A DNA stretch of 64,000 nucleotides, from contig CAKULK010000013.1 in NCBI GenBank assembly GCA_934667275.1, positions 5,688 to 69,687 on the forward strand, in the 5' to 3' direction. Below are positions 51,178 to 59,511 of this stretch, piece after piece. This stretch comes from an uncultured Bacteroidales bacterium. GTDB lineage: Bacteria; Bacteroidota; Bacteroidia; Bacteroidales; Paludibacteraceae. The translations under genes were made by a program, and so were the position numbers. The notes below the pieces were generated by a model. That model was not told where the DNA came from. It did no database searches and worked only from the letters and a program-made list of their open reading frames with translations. Position 1 is the stretch's first letter; the number at the start of each line of letters is the position of its first letter.

Positions 51178-52164
51178 TTATACAATCCATCTCTTCAAAA
51201 CAGGTATTTGCCTGATAATCAGTACGATTACCCCCCCCGTGATAAAGGTGATTATAATTGACAATACTATTGTTAATAATAAATTGGGGACAAAACGATA
51301 AATTCGGAAAAATATTTGAGTTAATATCCAGATATGCACCATATAGATTCCTAAAGTACAAGAAGATAAACCCGATATAAGTTTCACACCCCAATCGGAG
51401 ATATGAGGATGCCAATGCAAAAACACAAAAAATAGAGATAATGAGGTAAGGATATTAGGAATAGATACATAGGATGCCCAACAAGACTCGGCATCCTTGG
51501 AGAACAGATATCCAAGAACAGAAATAGCAGCACAGACTATACCTGTTATATAAACCCAAAACTTTCTGCGATGCGTTAATTGGATGAGCGACAAATAATA
51601 TCCCCATAAACAATATCCAACATAATCCACAAACAGATGATCTATTATCGTGATAGGGACTGGTATGAAATTCCCTATAAAATCATATATCTTGCAGCCT
51701 AACCAAACCCAACAAAAATATGCAAGAATGTCCTTATTGCCTGCTATCCAACGCAATACAGGCATTGCCATATACAATCCTATGCACATACTCAAATACC
51801 AAAAATGTACACTCTGTTTTCCAAATGGATACAACCTCTGATGGAATGTTATTGCGTAAAATAGTGACCACACAATAAGAACTATCACGATGTGCATAAT
51901 ATATTTGCAGTACAAGTTCTTCTTAGAAAGTCTCTTTAACGGATTCAAAAAGAAGAAACCTGTCAGCATACAAAATACAGGTACAGACCAACGGCAAAGT
52001 ACATTCATAGCCATACCTATATTCCAATATAGTGTCCCCACCTCTGCTAAATGATGGAAATCCACGCTACCTGCCGAATGTATAGTTATCACACCTATAC
52101 ATGCCAATATACGAAGTATATCAAGTGAAACATTTCTATTCGCGACAATATTACCTGATTCCAT
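51178..52164 (-). CDS. acyltransferase family 3 membrane protein
   Basis: The 328-residue protein has ten predicted membrane segments and the acyltransferase_3 signature: NVSLDILRILACIGVITIHS with the catalytic His, then NIGMAMNVLCRWSVPVFCML. Members O-acetylate or otherwise acylate exported glycans at the inner membrane. A run of eight G on the coding strand (51231-51238) encodes part of ITGGVIV near the C-terminus. The present length gives the expected end RQIPVLKRWIV, so the gene is in frame here. Confidence 0.9.
   Translation of the reverse strand: MESGNIVANRNVSLDILRILACIGVITIHSAGSVDFHHLAEVGTLYWNIGMAMNVLCRWSVPVFCMLTGFFFLNPLKRLSKKNLYCKYIMHIVIVLIVWSLFYAITFHQRLYPFGKQSVHFWYLSMCIGLYMAMPVLRWIAGNKDILAYFCWVWLGCKIYDFIGNFIPVPITIIDHLFVDYVGYCLWGYYLSLIQLTHRRKFWVYITGIVCAAISVLGYLFSKDAESCWASYVSIPNILTSLSLFFVFLHWHPHISDWGVKLISGLSSCTLGIYMVHIWILTQIFFRIYRFVPNLLLTIVLSIIITFITGGVIVLIIRQIPVLKRWIV
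51231..51238 (-). repeat. G8 (coding strand) tract in acyltransferase gene
   Basis: Eight C on the plus strand lie near the 3' end of the gene, about 17 codons before the stop. The frame is open at this length. Confidence 0.9.
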
Positions 52165-53089
52165 AATATATCTGTAGTGATTTTAATTGCTGATTATTTA
52201 AGCCTGCCACATCATTTATCGTAGTTAAGCAATCATCTCTATCCATATCAAACCAAGTAGTTCTATCAACAGGAACATATAAGCATTCTTTGTATTCAGA
52301 TATCAGTTGAGTCTTCACTCCCGCACGGTATTCCATAACCCAAAACCAAATATCATCTGCCGAAGGAGCAAACCGCATAAAGATATCTGTTTTCGATATT
52401 TCATCGTCAAATATATGGGGAGGATACAAACAACCACCACAGCCAAAAAAGGAAATTTGATCTATCAACGGATTTCCATCTCCAATATTACGCCAACTCA
52501 AATATGGTAAAAGATTTCCATTCTCATCTCTTGTTACCCATCTCCCAACAGCCCCAAATACGGTTCTCTTATCGGATTGTTCGTAGGAATTCCAATATGC
52601 TCTAAGGAATGTTGACGCATAATACATATCATCATCCACAGTCAATATAGGATTATCAGGAAACATATTAAGAGTTGGAATGAGTTTCTTATAACTTTTG
52701 ATGTCTTCTGAATAATAAAATTTCACTCCGCACTTCTCTATTTTCCTTAAAATCGGAGGTAGTGTTTTCTCGCTAATCTCCTCTTTACTAAGATATACAA
52801 CAATCCGCCCAGGAAGAAAGTCTTGCATTAACAATGAATACAAGGCGTAAGGCAGTGTGTCTACAATCCGGGCGCCATAACTCGTCAAAGAAACAATCAA
52901 TTCATTATCTCCTTTCAAAACATTGTCCGGAATTTGCCAAATTGCTTCCTCTATCTTTCTGCGTTTAGCCACATCTTCTTTTTTTAGATGTTGTAGATAA
53001 AAATGCATCTTTAGCACACGTTTAATCTTGTAATAGCCTAATACACTTAATAGTGATCGTATATATTTATCCATTATCTGCATAATCAT
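52151..53089 (-). CDS. glycosyltransferase (GT2-like, capsule type)
   Basis: The 312-residue protein has ELIVSLTSYGARIVDTLPYA, then GRIVVYLSKEEI and the metal site ILTVDDDMYYASTFL. WRNIGDGNPLI and FFGCGGCLYPPHIF with SADDIWFWV complete the pattern of a family common in Bacteroidota capsule loci. The specific sugar is unknown. Its start overlaps the stop of the pyruvyltransferase gene (ATGA). Other in-frame ATGs lie 6 and 15 nt downstream. Confidence 0.85.
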   Translation of the reverse strand: MIMQIMDKYIRSLLSVLGYYKIKRVLKMHFYLQHLKKEDVAKRRKIEEAIWQIPDNVLKGDNELIVSLTSYGARIVDTLPYALYSLLMQDFLPGRIVVYLSKEEISEKTLPPILRKIEKCGVKFYYSEDIKSYKKLIPTLNMFPDNPILTVDDDMYYASTFLRAYWNSYEQSDKRTVFGAVGRWVTRDENGNLLPYLSWRNIGDGNPLIDQISFFGCGGCLYPPHIFDDEISKTDIFMRFAPSADDIWFWVMEYRAGVKTQLISEYKECLYVPVDRTTWFDMDRDDCLTTINDVAGLNNQQLKSLQIYYGIR

Positions 53090-54228
53090 CCAATAATACT
53101 TTGTAAATATACTATAGATTTTGCACGCAATTTGTTGATTTGGCTTTGTTTGGTTTCGTATGAAATAGAATGATAACTCATCTTTTCATAGTCATCATGT
53201 ACAAAACGTTCCTCCAAACCATATGTTTCTAACAACTCCATTATTCTATCGTTATCATTAAAGTCATTCACTGCCTTTTCACGTTTTGTAAACACATAAA
53301 AGTCTTTATTAAAGTTAATACTGAACAAACAACCATGAAATGAATCTGTAACAATACAATATGCATTATCTACTGCCCATAGCCATTGTTCAGGAGTCAA
53401 CCCTATAGGTAGGTGATATAATTTTTCCGTATATTTAGGACGAGTACACACGTAATATACAGGTAGTTTTAGTTTCTCCCCCAATTCTTCCGCATATACA
53501 CTAATACATTCTTTTTCTCCCAATATATAAGCCAAGATGTACTTTGAAGGCAACTCTACACTTTTTTCTATATTCCTCCATTCTTCCCCAGTGAACAACA
53601 TTGTAGGATCTACGACCGTAACCACTTCTCTTCTCATTAATTTACCAAGAGTTCTACTATTTGTTTTTTCTCTACAAGAAATCGTTTCAAACTTACTCAA
53701 TTGCTGTAGTAATATCCGAGCGTATTCTGGGGCAATGGTTGTTGTACCAATACTGGGAGCATAAGCATAACACTTCACATTTCTTTTTAGAAATGGTAGC
53801 AAATAAAAGCCGTTCATACTTATATAACGTTCCATACTCCAAGTTTGATCGCTGCCTACAATAAAACGATTATATATTTGGGTACTTTTTTGTATATTTT
53901 TAGGTGTGTAGCATACTTTACTATGTGGAATATTGTGTTCTGAGAACAACAAACAACTCTCTCTTAATGGTGCGAATTGTTCGCTAAATATATATCGAAA
54001 GTCATCCACCCCCTCATATGTGAGTTTTTTCACACTTTCAGTATGGAATAATCTTTTGATTTTTCTTATTGTTCGTTCAAAAACAGACAATTTGTAATAT
54101 GGTGTGTAATTGATATATTCACACTCATATCCCCACTCGTTAATTTTGCGAGATAATGCATATGCTTGTAGCATAGTACCATAATTAGTACTTGTGTATG
54201 GAGCCACAAGTGCTATCTTTTTCTCCAT
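53086..54228 (-). CDS. polysaccharide pyruvyl transferase family protein
   Basis: The 380-residue enzyme begins KIALVAPYTSTNYGTMLQAY, the characteristic opening of the family. It has RFIVGSDQTWSM, SCREKTNSRTL, VDPTMLFTGEEW, and VTDSFHGCLFSINF in the donor site. Members add pyruvate ketals or act as glycosyltransferases on surface glycans. It overlaps the F420-beta-type gene by 16 nt. That pairing is common in glycan clusters. Confidence 0.92.
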   Translation of the reverse strand: MEKKIALVAPYTSTNYGTMLQAYALSRKINEWGYECEYINYTPYYKLSVFERTIRKIKRLFHTESVKKLTYEGVDDFRYIFSEQFAPLRESCLLFSEHNIPHSKVCYTPKNIQKSTQIYNRFIVGSDQTWSMERYISMNGFYLLPFLKRNVKCYAYAPSIGTTTIAPEYARILLQQLSKFETISCREKTNSRTLGKLMRREVVTVVDPTMLFTGEEWRNIEKSVELPSKYILAYILGEKECISVYAEELGEKLKLPVYYVCTRPKYTEKLYHLPIGLTPEQWLWAVDNAYCIVTDSFHGCLFSINFNKDFYVFTKREKAVNDFNDNDRIMELLETYGLEERFVHDDYEKMSYHSISYETKQSQINKLRAKSIVYLQSIIG

Positions 54229-55427
54229 TTGTATAATACTTTATGATATTGTTTATGCAACACTGCCCATATAGCCTTTATAACATTCATCTTATGTGCT
54301 GGCTTTTGTAGTTCGAAATCAATGAGAGAAGATACTATATCTGTATTCTCCAAATGATAAAAAAAATCTGATCTATTAGGATGAATTGTGGCAGAATATA
54401 ACAAAGTTCTATGGTATCCAGATGACAATATATCATTATAATCAACTTCCTGCATTTCGATTTTGTCTTGTATCCGCTCAATCCAGGATTTGCCCATCGG
54501 TGTGTGTATAATTATCAGCGACATACCTTTATTGTCGTTTGCTGAATCACTCTTGTTTTCAAGTTCCCAATAATCTCCTATAGTTATATCACTACCATTA
54601 TTAAATCCACGTGCCGGACATTTGGAGCAACTCATTCGGTTGTATAAGTTGTTCAGAAAACCACGCATATAGATATTTTTACTATTTGGTTCTAATACTA
54701 AAATACTATTTTCATTATCTGTAATCTGCAGTGCGTATCGATCCCAACCAAACACCTTACTGCGAAAGTTAATTTGCTTTATTATCTTGTTTTGTGCAAT
54801 TTCTTCTAAATATTTATTCCATACTTTAGGTGAAGGAACACCATGACACATAATATCTACCGTTATCAAGGTTTCATAATTCTTACCACCCAAATAATGC
54901 TTTAAGCCTGCTATTTGGCATGGAGTCCCACTGTACAGAACCCATTTTTCTTCCTGTAATGCTTTTTTTGTTTCTTGATATGTATGTCTGACAGACGCTG
55001 CTACATATTTAGAGCCGCGTAGCCGATAAATATCAGTTTTATTCTTTATCGCAAGAAGTTTTACATTCCAGTTCTCATCAAAAGCAGCCCCCAATACAAT
55101 ACCACCATACTCCAATACCACCTCTGCCAAATGCGTAAAGACACCTCCAGAAGAACTATTTTCCAACAAATCCTCATCTAAAGTTCTACAAGCATAGCAC
55201 TCCTTATTTTCGATATTAACTTGCCACTGATTGAATACAGGACATACATCTTGGCATCTGTTACATTGTATGCAACCACTCAACTCCTTTTGAGGGATTT
55301 CAAAACCTTCCGAATCCCGTAACATCGTAATGCAGGCTTTCGGACAAATCTGCTCACATGCTCCACATCCACAACAATCGTGTATGTCTATGAACCAACC
55401 GCTTTTTATTTGTTCACGATTTTCCAT
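54213..55427 (-). CDS. F420H2 dehydrogenase beta-subunit-type Fe-S protein
   Basis: The 404-residue protein has two N-terminal [4Fe-4S] motifs, CCGCGACEQICP and CIQCNRCQDVCP, followed by the coenzyme F420 hydrogenase/dehydrogenase beta-subunit domain (NSSSGGVFTHLAEVVL, GTPCQIAGLKHYLG, DIMCHGVPSPKVW, CSKCPARG). In glycan clusters such proteins are presumed to reduce or modify a sugar, although most Bacteroidota lack F420, so flavin is a more likely cofactor. It overlaps the following and preceding genes. Confidence 0.9.
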   Translation of the reverse strand: MENREQIKSGWFIDIHDCCGCGACEQICPKACITMLRDSEGFEIPQKELSGCIQCNRCQDVCPVFNQWQVNIENKECYACRTLDEDLLENSSSGGVFTHLAEVVLEYGGIVLGAAFDENWNVKLLAIKNKTDIYRLRGSKYVAASVRHTYQETKKALQEEKWVLYSGTPCQIAGLKHYLGGKNYETLITVDIMCHGVPSPKVWNKYLEEIAQNKIIKQINFRSKVFGWDRYALQITDNENSILVLEPNSKNIYMRGFLNNLYNRMSCSKCPARGFNNGSDITIGDYWELENKSDSANDNKGMSLIIIHTPMGKSWIERIQDKIEMQEVDYNDILSSGYHRTLLYSATIHPNRSDFFYHLENTDIVSSLIDFELQKPAHKMNVIKAIWAVLHKQYHKVLYKWRKR

Positions 55428-56878
55428 ATAGAAGATAATGGCATAACAAAATACTTCCGCCGTTTTAGTAGCGATAACAAATAATCTCTACTTTTCGAAA
55501 TACCTCTTTTTTCCAAATAAAACCACCAATTGGTAAATACCTTATAATTAATAATTTGCTTTTGAATCTGCACTTGAGTTTTGTGAGTATCAATGGTCTG
55601 TTTTAATAGTTGATGGAATTGTTCTTTTCTTATTAAGCAATCGTATAATTCTTTTCCCCGATGTAGGCGATATGCCTCATCTTCTATCAACCGTTTAGCC
55701 TCACACAGAAAATCAGTAATGTCTGTATAAGATATTTTTGTAGAGCCATTATAATTTATCACTTGCTCCGTTTCATTATTGGCTGCCATATCTTGACAAT
55801 AATACTGCAAAATAGGCTTGTTATTATAGGCTGCATATTGACACATTAAACCACCAGACATTGGAGTTGTTCCCATATAAATATCACAATGGGCAAACAC
55901 CTCATTAATATCAGTCCTAAAGCCTAACGGGATAAGACGCTTATATATATCATTTCCCTTTGCGAATCGATGTAACGCCACATTTTGTTCATCGGACTTT
56001 TCCTTACCCGCATACAAGATTACCGCATTGGGATTCTCTGCTAATAGCCTCACTATTAAATTCCAATACGTATTCTCCAGATCTATAGTTTTATAATAAT
56101 TACCTCCTGTAAATATGATAACACTTCCTGCCGTTTCTTTTGGAAAACCCTGAAACTCCGTTTTTCCTACAATAGGATAATATGGAACTTTCAACACTTG
56201 CGTTTCCTTAAAACCTCGTTTTTCTATGTCAATAGTCGCCCCCCAATCTCTATAAGGTAAAACATAGTCAATATTGTTATTTTTTATCCAGAAAGCATGA
56301 TCTTGCAAATCTATATAATACTTTGTAATGTTTTGGGGCAAAGATGGCAGCACCAAATTAAAAACAGAAAACGCCTTTACATGCAAGAAAATCATTTCGG
56401 GAGCATACTCCACTGTCAGTCGGTAAATATACTCCGCCCGCTGCTGGTAAGTTAATTTTGAAGATACGACTTTCACAGTCATATTCTCCATACCGCTCAA
56501 TTCATCTATTATAAAGGTTTCCTGATTTGCCTTTACATAATCGCTGAGGATGTAAAGTATATCATACCCATAGGACACCAATGCATAAATGTATTGCAAT
56601 GCTAATATAAACGACTTTCCATATTGATCGTAAAACACAACTCGCTTCCCCTTATTCTTAGATTCAGATTCCCGCGGTGATATCATCTGTGCAGACAAAT
56701 CATCCATAAGATTATCAAGTTGCTCATCACTGTATTTCCAATTCAATTGGTTAGCCACATTAGTTGCCCGTTCTACCCAAAGAATAGACTGCGAAGTATT
56801 CCCTTTATGATATGCCGCTATTGCTTTTTGCTTAATAGCCTCATATCCGCGTATTATTTCCTTATCGTATAGATTCAC
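55406..56878 (-). CDS. GT-B-fold glycosyltransferase-like protein
   Basis: The frame of 490 codons appears to start with GTG at 56878, directly after the aminotransferase stop. Residues 75-270 form a first Rossmann-like domain (VVFYDQYGKSFILALQYIYA). A second domain (about 270-420) has SVIIFTGGNYYKTIDLE, PNAVILYAGKEK and a GT4-like DIYMGTTPMSGGLMCQYAAY. It probably transfers a sugar to the growing repeat unit. The N-terminal 60 residues, with a TPR-like pair of helices, are unusual for GT-B enzymes. The end overlaps the next gene by 22 nt. Confidence 0.78.
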   Translation of the reverse strand: MNLYDKEIIRGYEAIKQKAIAAYHKGNTSQSILWVERATNVANQLNWKYSDEQLDNLMDDLSAQMISPRESESKNKGKRVVFYDQYGKSFILALQYIYALVSYGYDILYILSDYVKANQETFIIDELSGMENMTVKVVSSKLTYQQRAEYIYRLTVEYAPEMIFLHVKAFSVFNLVLPSLPQNITKYYIDLQDHAFWIKNNNIDYVLPYRDWGATIDIEKRGFKETQVLKVPYYPIVGKTEFQGFPKETAGSVIIFTGGNYYKTIDLENTYWNLIVRLLAENPNAVILYAGKEKSDEQNVALHRFAKGNDIYKRLIPLGFRTDINEVFAHCDIYMGTTPMSGGLMCQYAAYNNKPILQYYCQDMAANNETEQVINYNGSTKISYTDITDFLCEAKRLIEDEAYRLHRGKELYDCLIRKEQFHQLLKQTIDTHKTQVQIQKQIINYKVFTNWWFYLEKRGISKSRDYLLSLLKRRKYFVMPLSSIWKIVNK

Positions 56879-58000
56879 TTATTTGAACTCATTTATCAAA
56901 TTTACGACATATTTCACTTGTTCTTGTGTCAAGCAAGGAGACATAGGGATTGACAACTCTTCATTTGCCAATCGTTCTGTAATGGGCAAACTAAGTTGTG
57001 GAATATTCCAATATTCTTTGGCATAACATTCCTGCTTATGCGGAGGGATGGGATAATGAATCACGCTACTTACTCCGTTCTGTTCCATATAATCGTGCAG
57101 TGCATCGCGCTTGCTCTCGGCGACTATAATAGGGAACAAATGGTATACATTTTCCATATCAGGCAAACGCTTTGGCAAAGTAATCAAGGAATTATTGATA
57201 TGCTCGTAATAATACTCGGCAACTTGCTGACGGAGTTTGACATCATCATCCAAATGCTTTAATTTCACATCAAGAATGGCTGCCTGTATCTCATCCAAAC
57301 GGCTATTGCGTCCTGCATACTTGAATACGTACTTGCGTTGCGAGCCATAGTTAGCCAAAGCACGGATGGCTTTTGCCAAGTCTTCATCATTGGTTGTTAC
57401 TGCACCTGCATCACCGAGAGCACCAAGGTTCTTACCCGGATAAAAAGAATGCCCCGCAGCATCGCCCAATGAGCCTGTTTTCTTTCCGTTGAACTCACAG
57501 CCATGTGCTTGTGCATTGTCTTCAACGAGTTTGAGATTATACTTACGACAAATGTCAAGAATATGCTGTGTGCAAGCATTGCGACCATATAGGTGAACAA
57601 TGCAGACTGCTTTTGTTATAGGAGTTATGGCACACTCTATCAATGTACCATCAATTTCAAGTGTTTCTGGATTGGGTTCAATCAATACCGGTTTGAGACC
57701 ATTTTCAGTAATTGCCAAGATAGTCGCGATATAAGTATTGGCGGGGACTATGACCTCATCACCTGGTTGCATCACTCCGAGTTCGATATAAGCACGGAAT
57801 ATCCAAATAAGGGCATCCAAGCCATTGGCACAACCAATGCAATATTCGGTACCTATATAGTCGGCATAATGGCGTTCAAACTGTTCATTCTCATTGCCTT
57901 GGAGATACCAACCACTATCAACCACACGAAGCACCGCCTCATGTATTTCTTCTTTATATTTAGCCGTCACATCGTGTAACGAAAGAAAAGGGACTTGCAT
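56879..58000 (-). CDS. DegT/DnrJ/EryC1 aminotransferase (FdtB/QdtB-like)
   Basis: The 373-residue PLP enzyme resembles dTDP-3-amino-3,6-dideoxyhexose transaminases: VPFLSLHDVTAKYKEEI, GCANGLDALIWIFRAY, VIVPANTYIATILAI, VEDNAQAHGC, and the PLP lysine in SFYPGKNLGALGDAG. The fused FdtA-like 3,4-ketoisomerase at 59.5-60.4 kb supplies the 3-keto substrate in the known pathway to Fuc3N or Qui3N. Between the two lies a three-gene insertion with no link to sugar metabolism. Confidence 0.92.
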   Translation of the reverse strand: MQVPFLSLHDVTAKYKEEIHEAVLRVVDSGWYLQGNENEQFERHYADYIGTEYCIGCANGLDALIWIFRAYIELGVMQPGDEVIVPANTYIATILAITENGLKPVLIEPNPETLEIDGTLIECAITPITKAVCIVHLYGRNACTQHILDICRKYNLKLVEDNAQAHGCEFNGKKTGSLGDAAGHSFYPGKNLGALGDAGAVTTNDEDLAKAIRALANYGSQRKYVFKYAGRNSRLDEIQAAILDVKLKHLDDDVKLRQQVAEYYYEHINNSLITLPKRLPDMENVYHLFPIIVAESKRDALHDYMEQNGVSSVIHYPIPPHKQECYAKEYWNIPQLSLPITERLANEELSIPMSPCLTQEQVKYVVNLINEFK

Positions 58001-58053
58001 TATTTGTTAGAATGAAAGAGATATGAAATTAACTAAAATTATGGCTCTTATTT

Positions 58054-58350
58054 TCAATTAATGCCATTATGTTTTTCTTCAGTGTTGACAGAATCTTGTG
58101 TATCATTTAATAATCCAAGTGCCCCTAGTGCATACTGACTAACAAAACCACAATTATTACACACCATAATTATAGTCGGAAGAACATTTCCACCGCCAAT
58201 ACTAAACGTTTTCAAATCTTTCTGAACATAATGTGCAGCATAGCCATCTACCAAAGTAAAATGATGCTTTTTGCACATAGGACACTCCAACGTCCCTATA
58301 CGTTCCATCAATTTCTGCACAATTTCATCTTTATTCTCTGGAGTCATCAT
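58054..58350 (-). CDS. small zinc-ribbon protein of a putative defence operon
   Basis: The 98-residue protein has two Cys pairs, LECPMCKKHHF near residue 23 and VCNNCGFVSQYALG near residue 65, forming a zinc ribbon around a beta-rich core (LVDGYAAHYVQKDL). It overlaps the TIR-like gene by 4 nt. It may be a sensor or accessory factor for that protein. No known catalytic function is recognised. Confidence 0.75.
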   Translation of the reverse strand: MMTPENKDEIVQKLMERIGTLECPMCKKHHFTLVDGYAAHYVQKDLKTFSIGGGNVLPTIIMVCNNCGFVSQYALGALGLLNDTQDSVNTEEKHNGIN

Positions 58351-59057
58351 AAACGATACAACATTAAAATATTTGTTAATTGATTTTCTAAATCAGAATA
58401 GGAACTATATAAAATAATTCTATTGGATTGTACATCAAATGGTAGTTCTCCCATTTTTTGTTTACTGGCTAATAACAATACTGGTTTCCCTATCGCATGT
58501 GCAATACCTATCTCATAAAAAACATTTGCATTACGTCCATCCAAAACTGCAATAACGATTTGCGAACTCAAGATTTGTTCTACTGTATATTTGAGTATTC
58601 CTGCACTCACAAATTTCTCATCACTACGATGAAAAACAAACATTGATTTTGAACATGCCCTTTTTATTGTGTCCCTCAATAAGTTATAATTCTTATGAAA
58701 AGGCATAAGACACATCACAAAGTCTTTCTCTACTTTAATCGTTCCCAAAGAAATACCAACCTCCGAAAAAAAATTGTCAGATACAACTTCTTCACTCAAT
58801 TTTATTTTTTTGTATGATGGAGATAAAAAAAGATGATTAGTCTGTTGAAAACGTAAAGGACTAGACGTCATCACATCTACCATACTATAAATTTCATTCT
58901 CCATTCGTGCTCTATCTGGCGACAAAAGTATTTGTTTTTTAGCACTTTCCAAATACTCTTTGTGATGTCTATTTGTTATTAGAACAAATAATAAGACTGA
59001 CAGTGCTAAAATAGTAACCAAAATACTTGTTAGCAAAAGAATTAATGCCCAATCCAT
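58347..59057 (-). CDS. membrane-anchored TIR/nucleoside deoxyribosyltransferase-like protein
   Basis: The 236-residue protein has one N-terminal membrane helix (WALILLLTSILVTILALSVL), a linker of about 70 residues, and a C-terminal Rossmann-like domain. That domain matches nucleoside 2-deoxyribosyltransferase/TIR-like folds: VMCLMPFHKNYNLL (about 117), SSQIVIAVLDGRNAN and VFYEIGIAHAIGKPVLLL (about 195). In this fold the NVFYEIGIAHA segment carries the catalytic Glu that acts on glycosidic bonds of nucleotides or NAD. Such anchored effectors occur in antiviral systems. It overlaps both neighbouring genes. Confidence 0.8.
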   Translation of the reverse strand: MDWALILLLTSILVTILALSVLLFVLITNRHHKEYLESAKKQILLSPDRARMENEIYSMVDVMTSSPLRFQQTNHLFLSPSYKKIKLSEEVVSDNFFSEVGISLGTIKVEKDFVMCLMPFHKNYNLLRDTIKRACSKSMFVFHRSDEKFVSAGILKYTVEQILSSQIVIAVLDGRNANVFYEIGIAHAIGKPVLLLASKQKMGELPFDVQSNRIILYSSYSDLENQLTNILMLYRL

Positions 59058-59485
59058 ATATTTCTAATTAAAGAATAGTTTATAAATATTATAAAAGCAG
59101 ATAACAATAACTCGCCTAAACAAAAGATCCAAAGTCTGAAACTACAAAATTTATGGAGATTGAAAGCATCTAACGCTCCTTTCCTTAACAAATACGAAAG
59201 TGTAATTGTTATTAAAGTTGTAAATAATATCAGTATTCCAAAACGAATATTACCTGACTCACAAGATGATAGAAGCACAATTGGAACTTGAATAACTAAT
59301 ACATCTATAGGAAAATCCATCACTGCAGCTAAAAAATCAGCACCAAGGATATAACAACGGATTAATTTATATTTCACAATATAAACTAGCAATAGCACAA
59401 CACCAGATAACCAGAAAGAGTAAATTGCCGCATCTATTGATGATAGGGTAAAAGATATTGCCTTCAGTACAGAATAAACTTCCAT
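59042..59485 (-). CDS. four-helix membrane protein of a putative defence operon
   Basis: The 147-residue protein has four predicted membrane segments (YSFWLSGVVLLLVYIVKY, FPIDVLVIQVPIVLLSS, FGILILFTTLITITLSYLL, LWIFCLGELLLSAFIIF). No family is recognised. It is the first gene of the trio and overlaps the anchored TIR-like gene by 16 nt, suggesting that the two proteins form a membrane complex. Function is inferred from context only. Confidence 0.72.
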   Translation of the reverse strand: MEVYSVLKAISFTLSSIDAAIYSFWLSGVVLLLVYIVKYKLIRCYILGADFLAAVMDFPIDVLVIQVPIVLLSSCESGNIRFGILILFTTLITITLSYLLRKGALDAFNLHKFCSFRLWIFCLGELLLSAFIIFINYSLIRNIWIGH

Positions 59486-59511
59486 AATACATTCTTATAA
59501 AATTGCCACAC

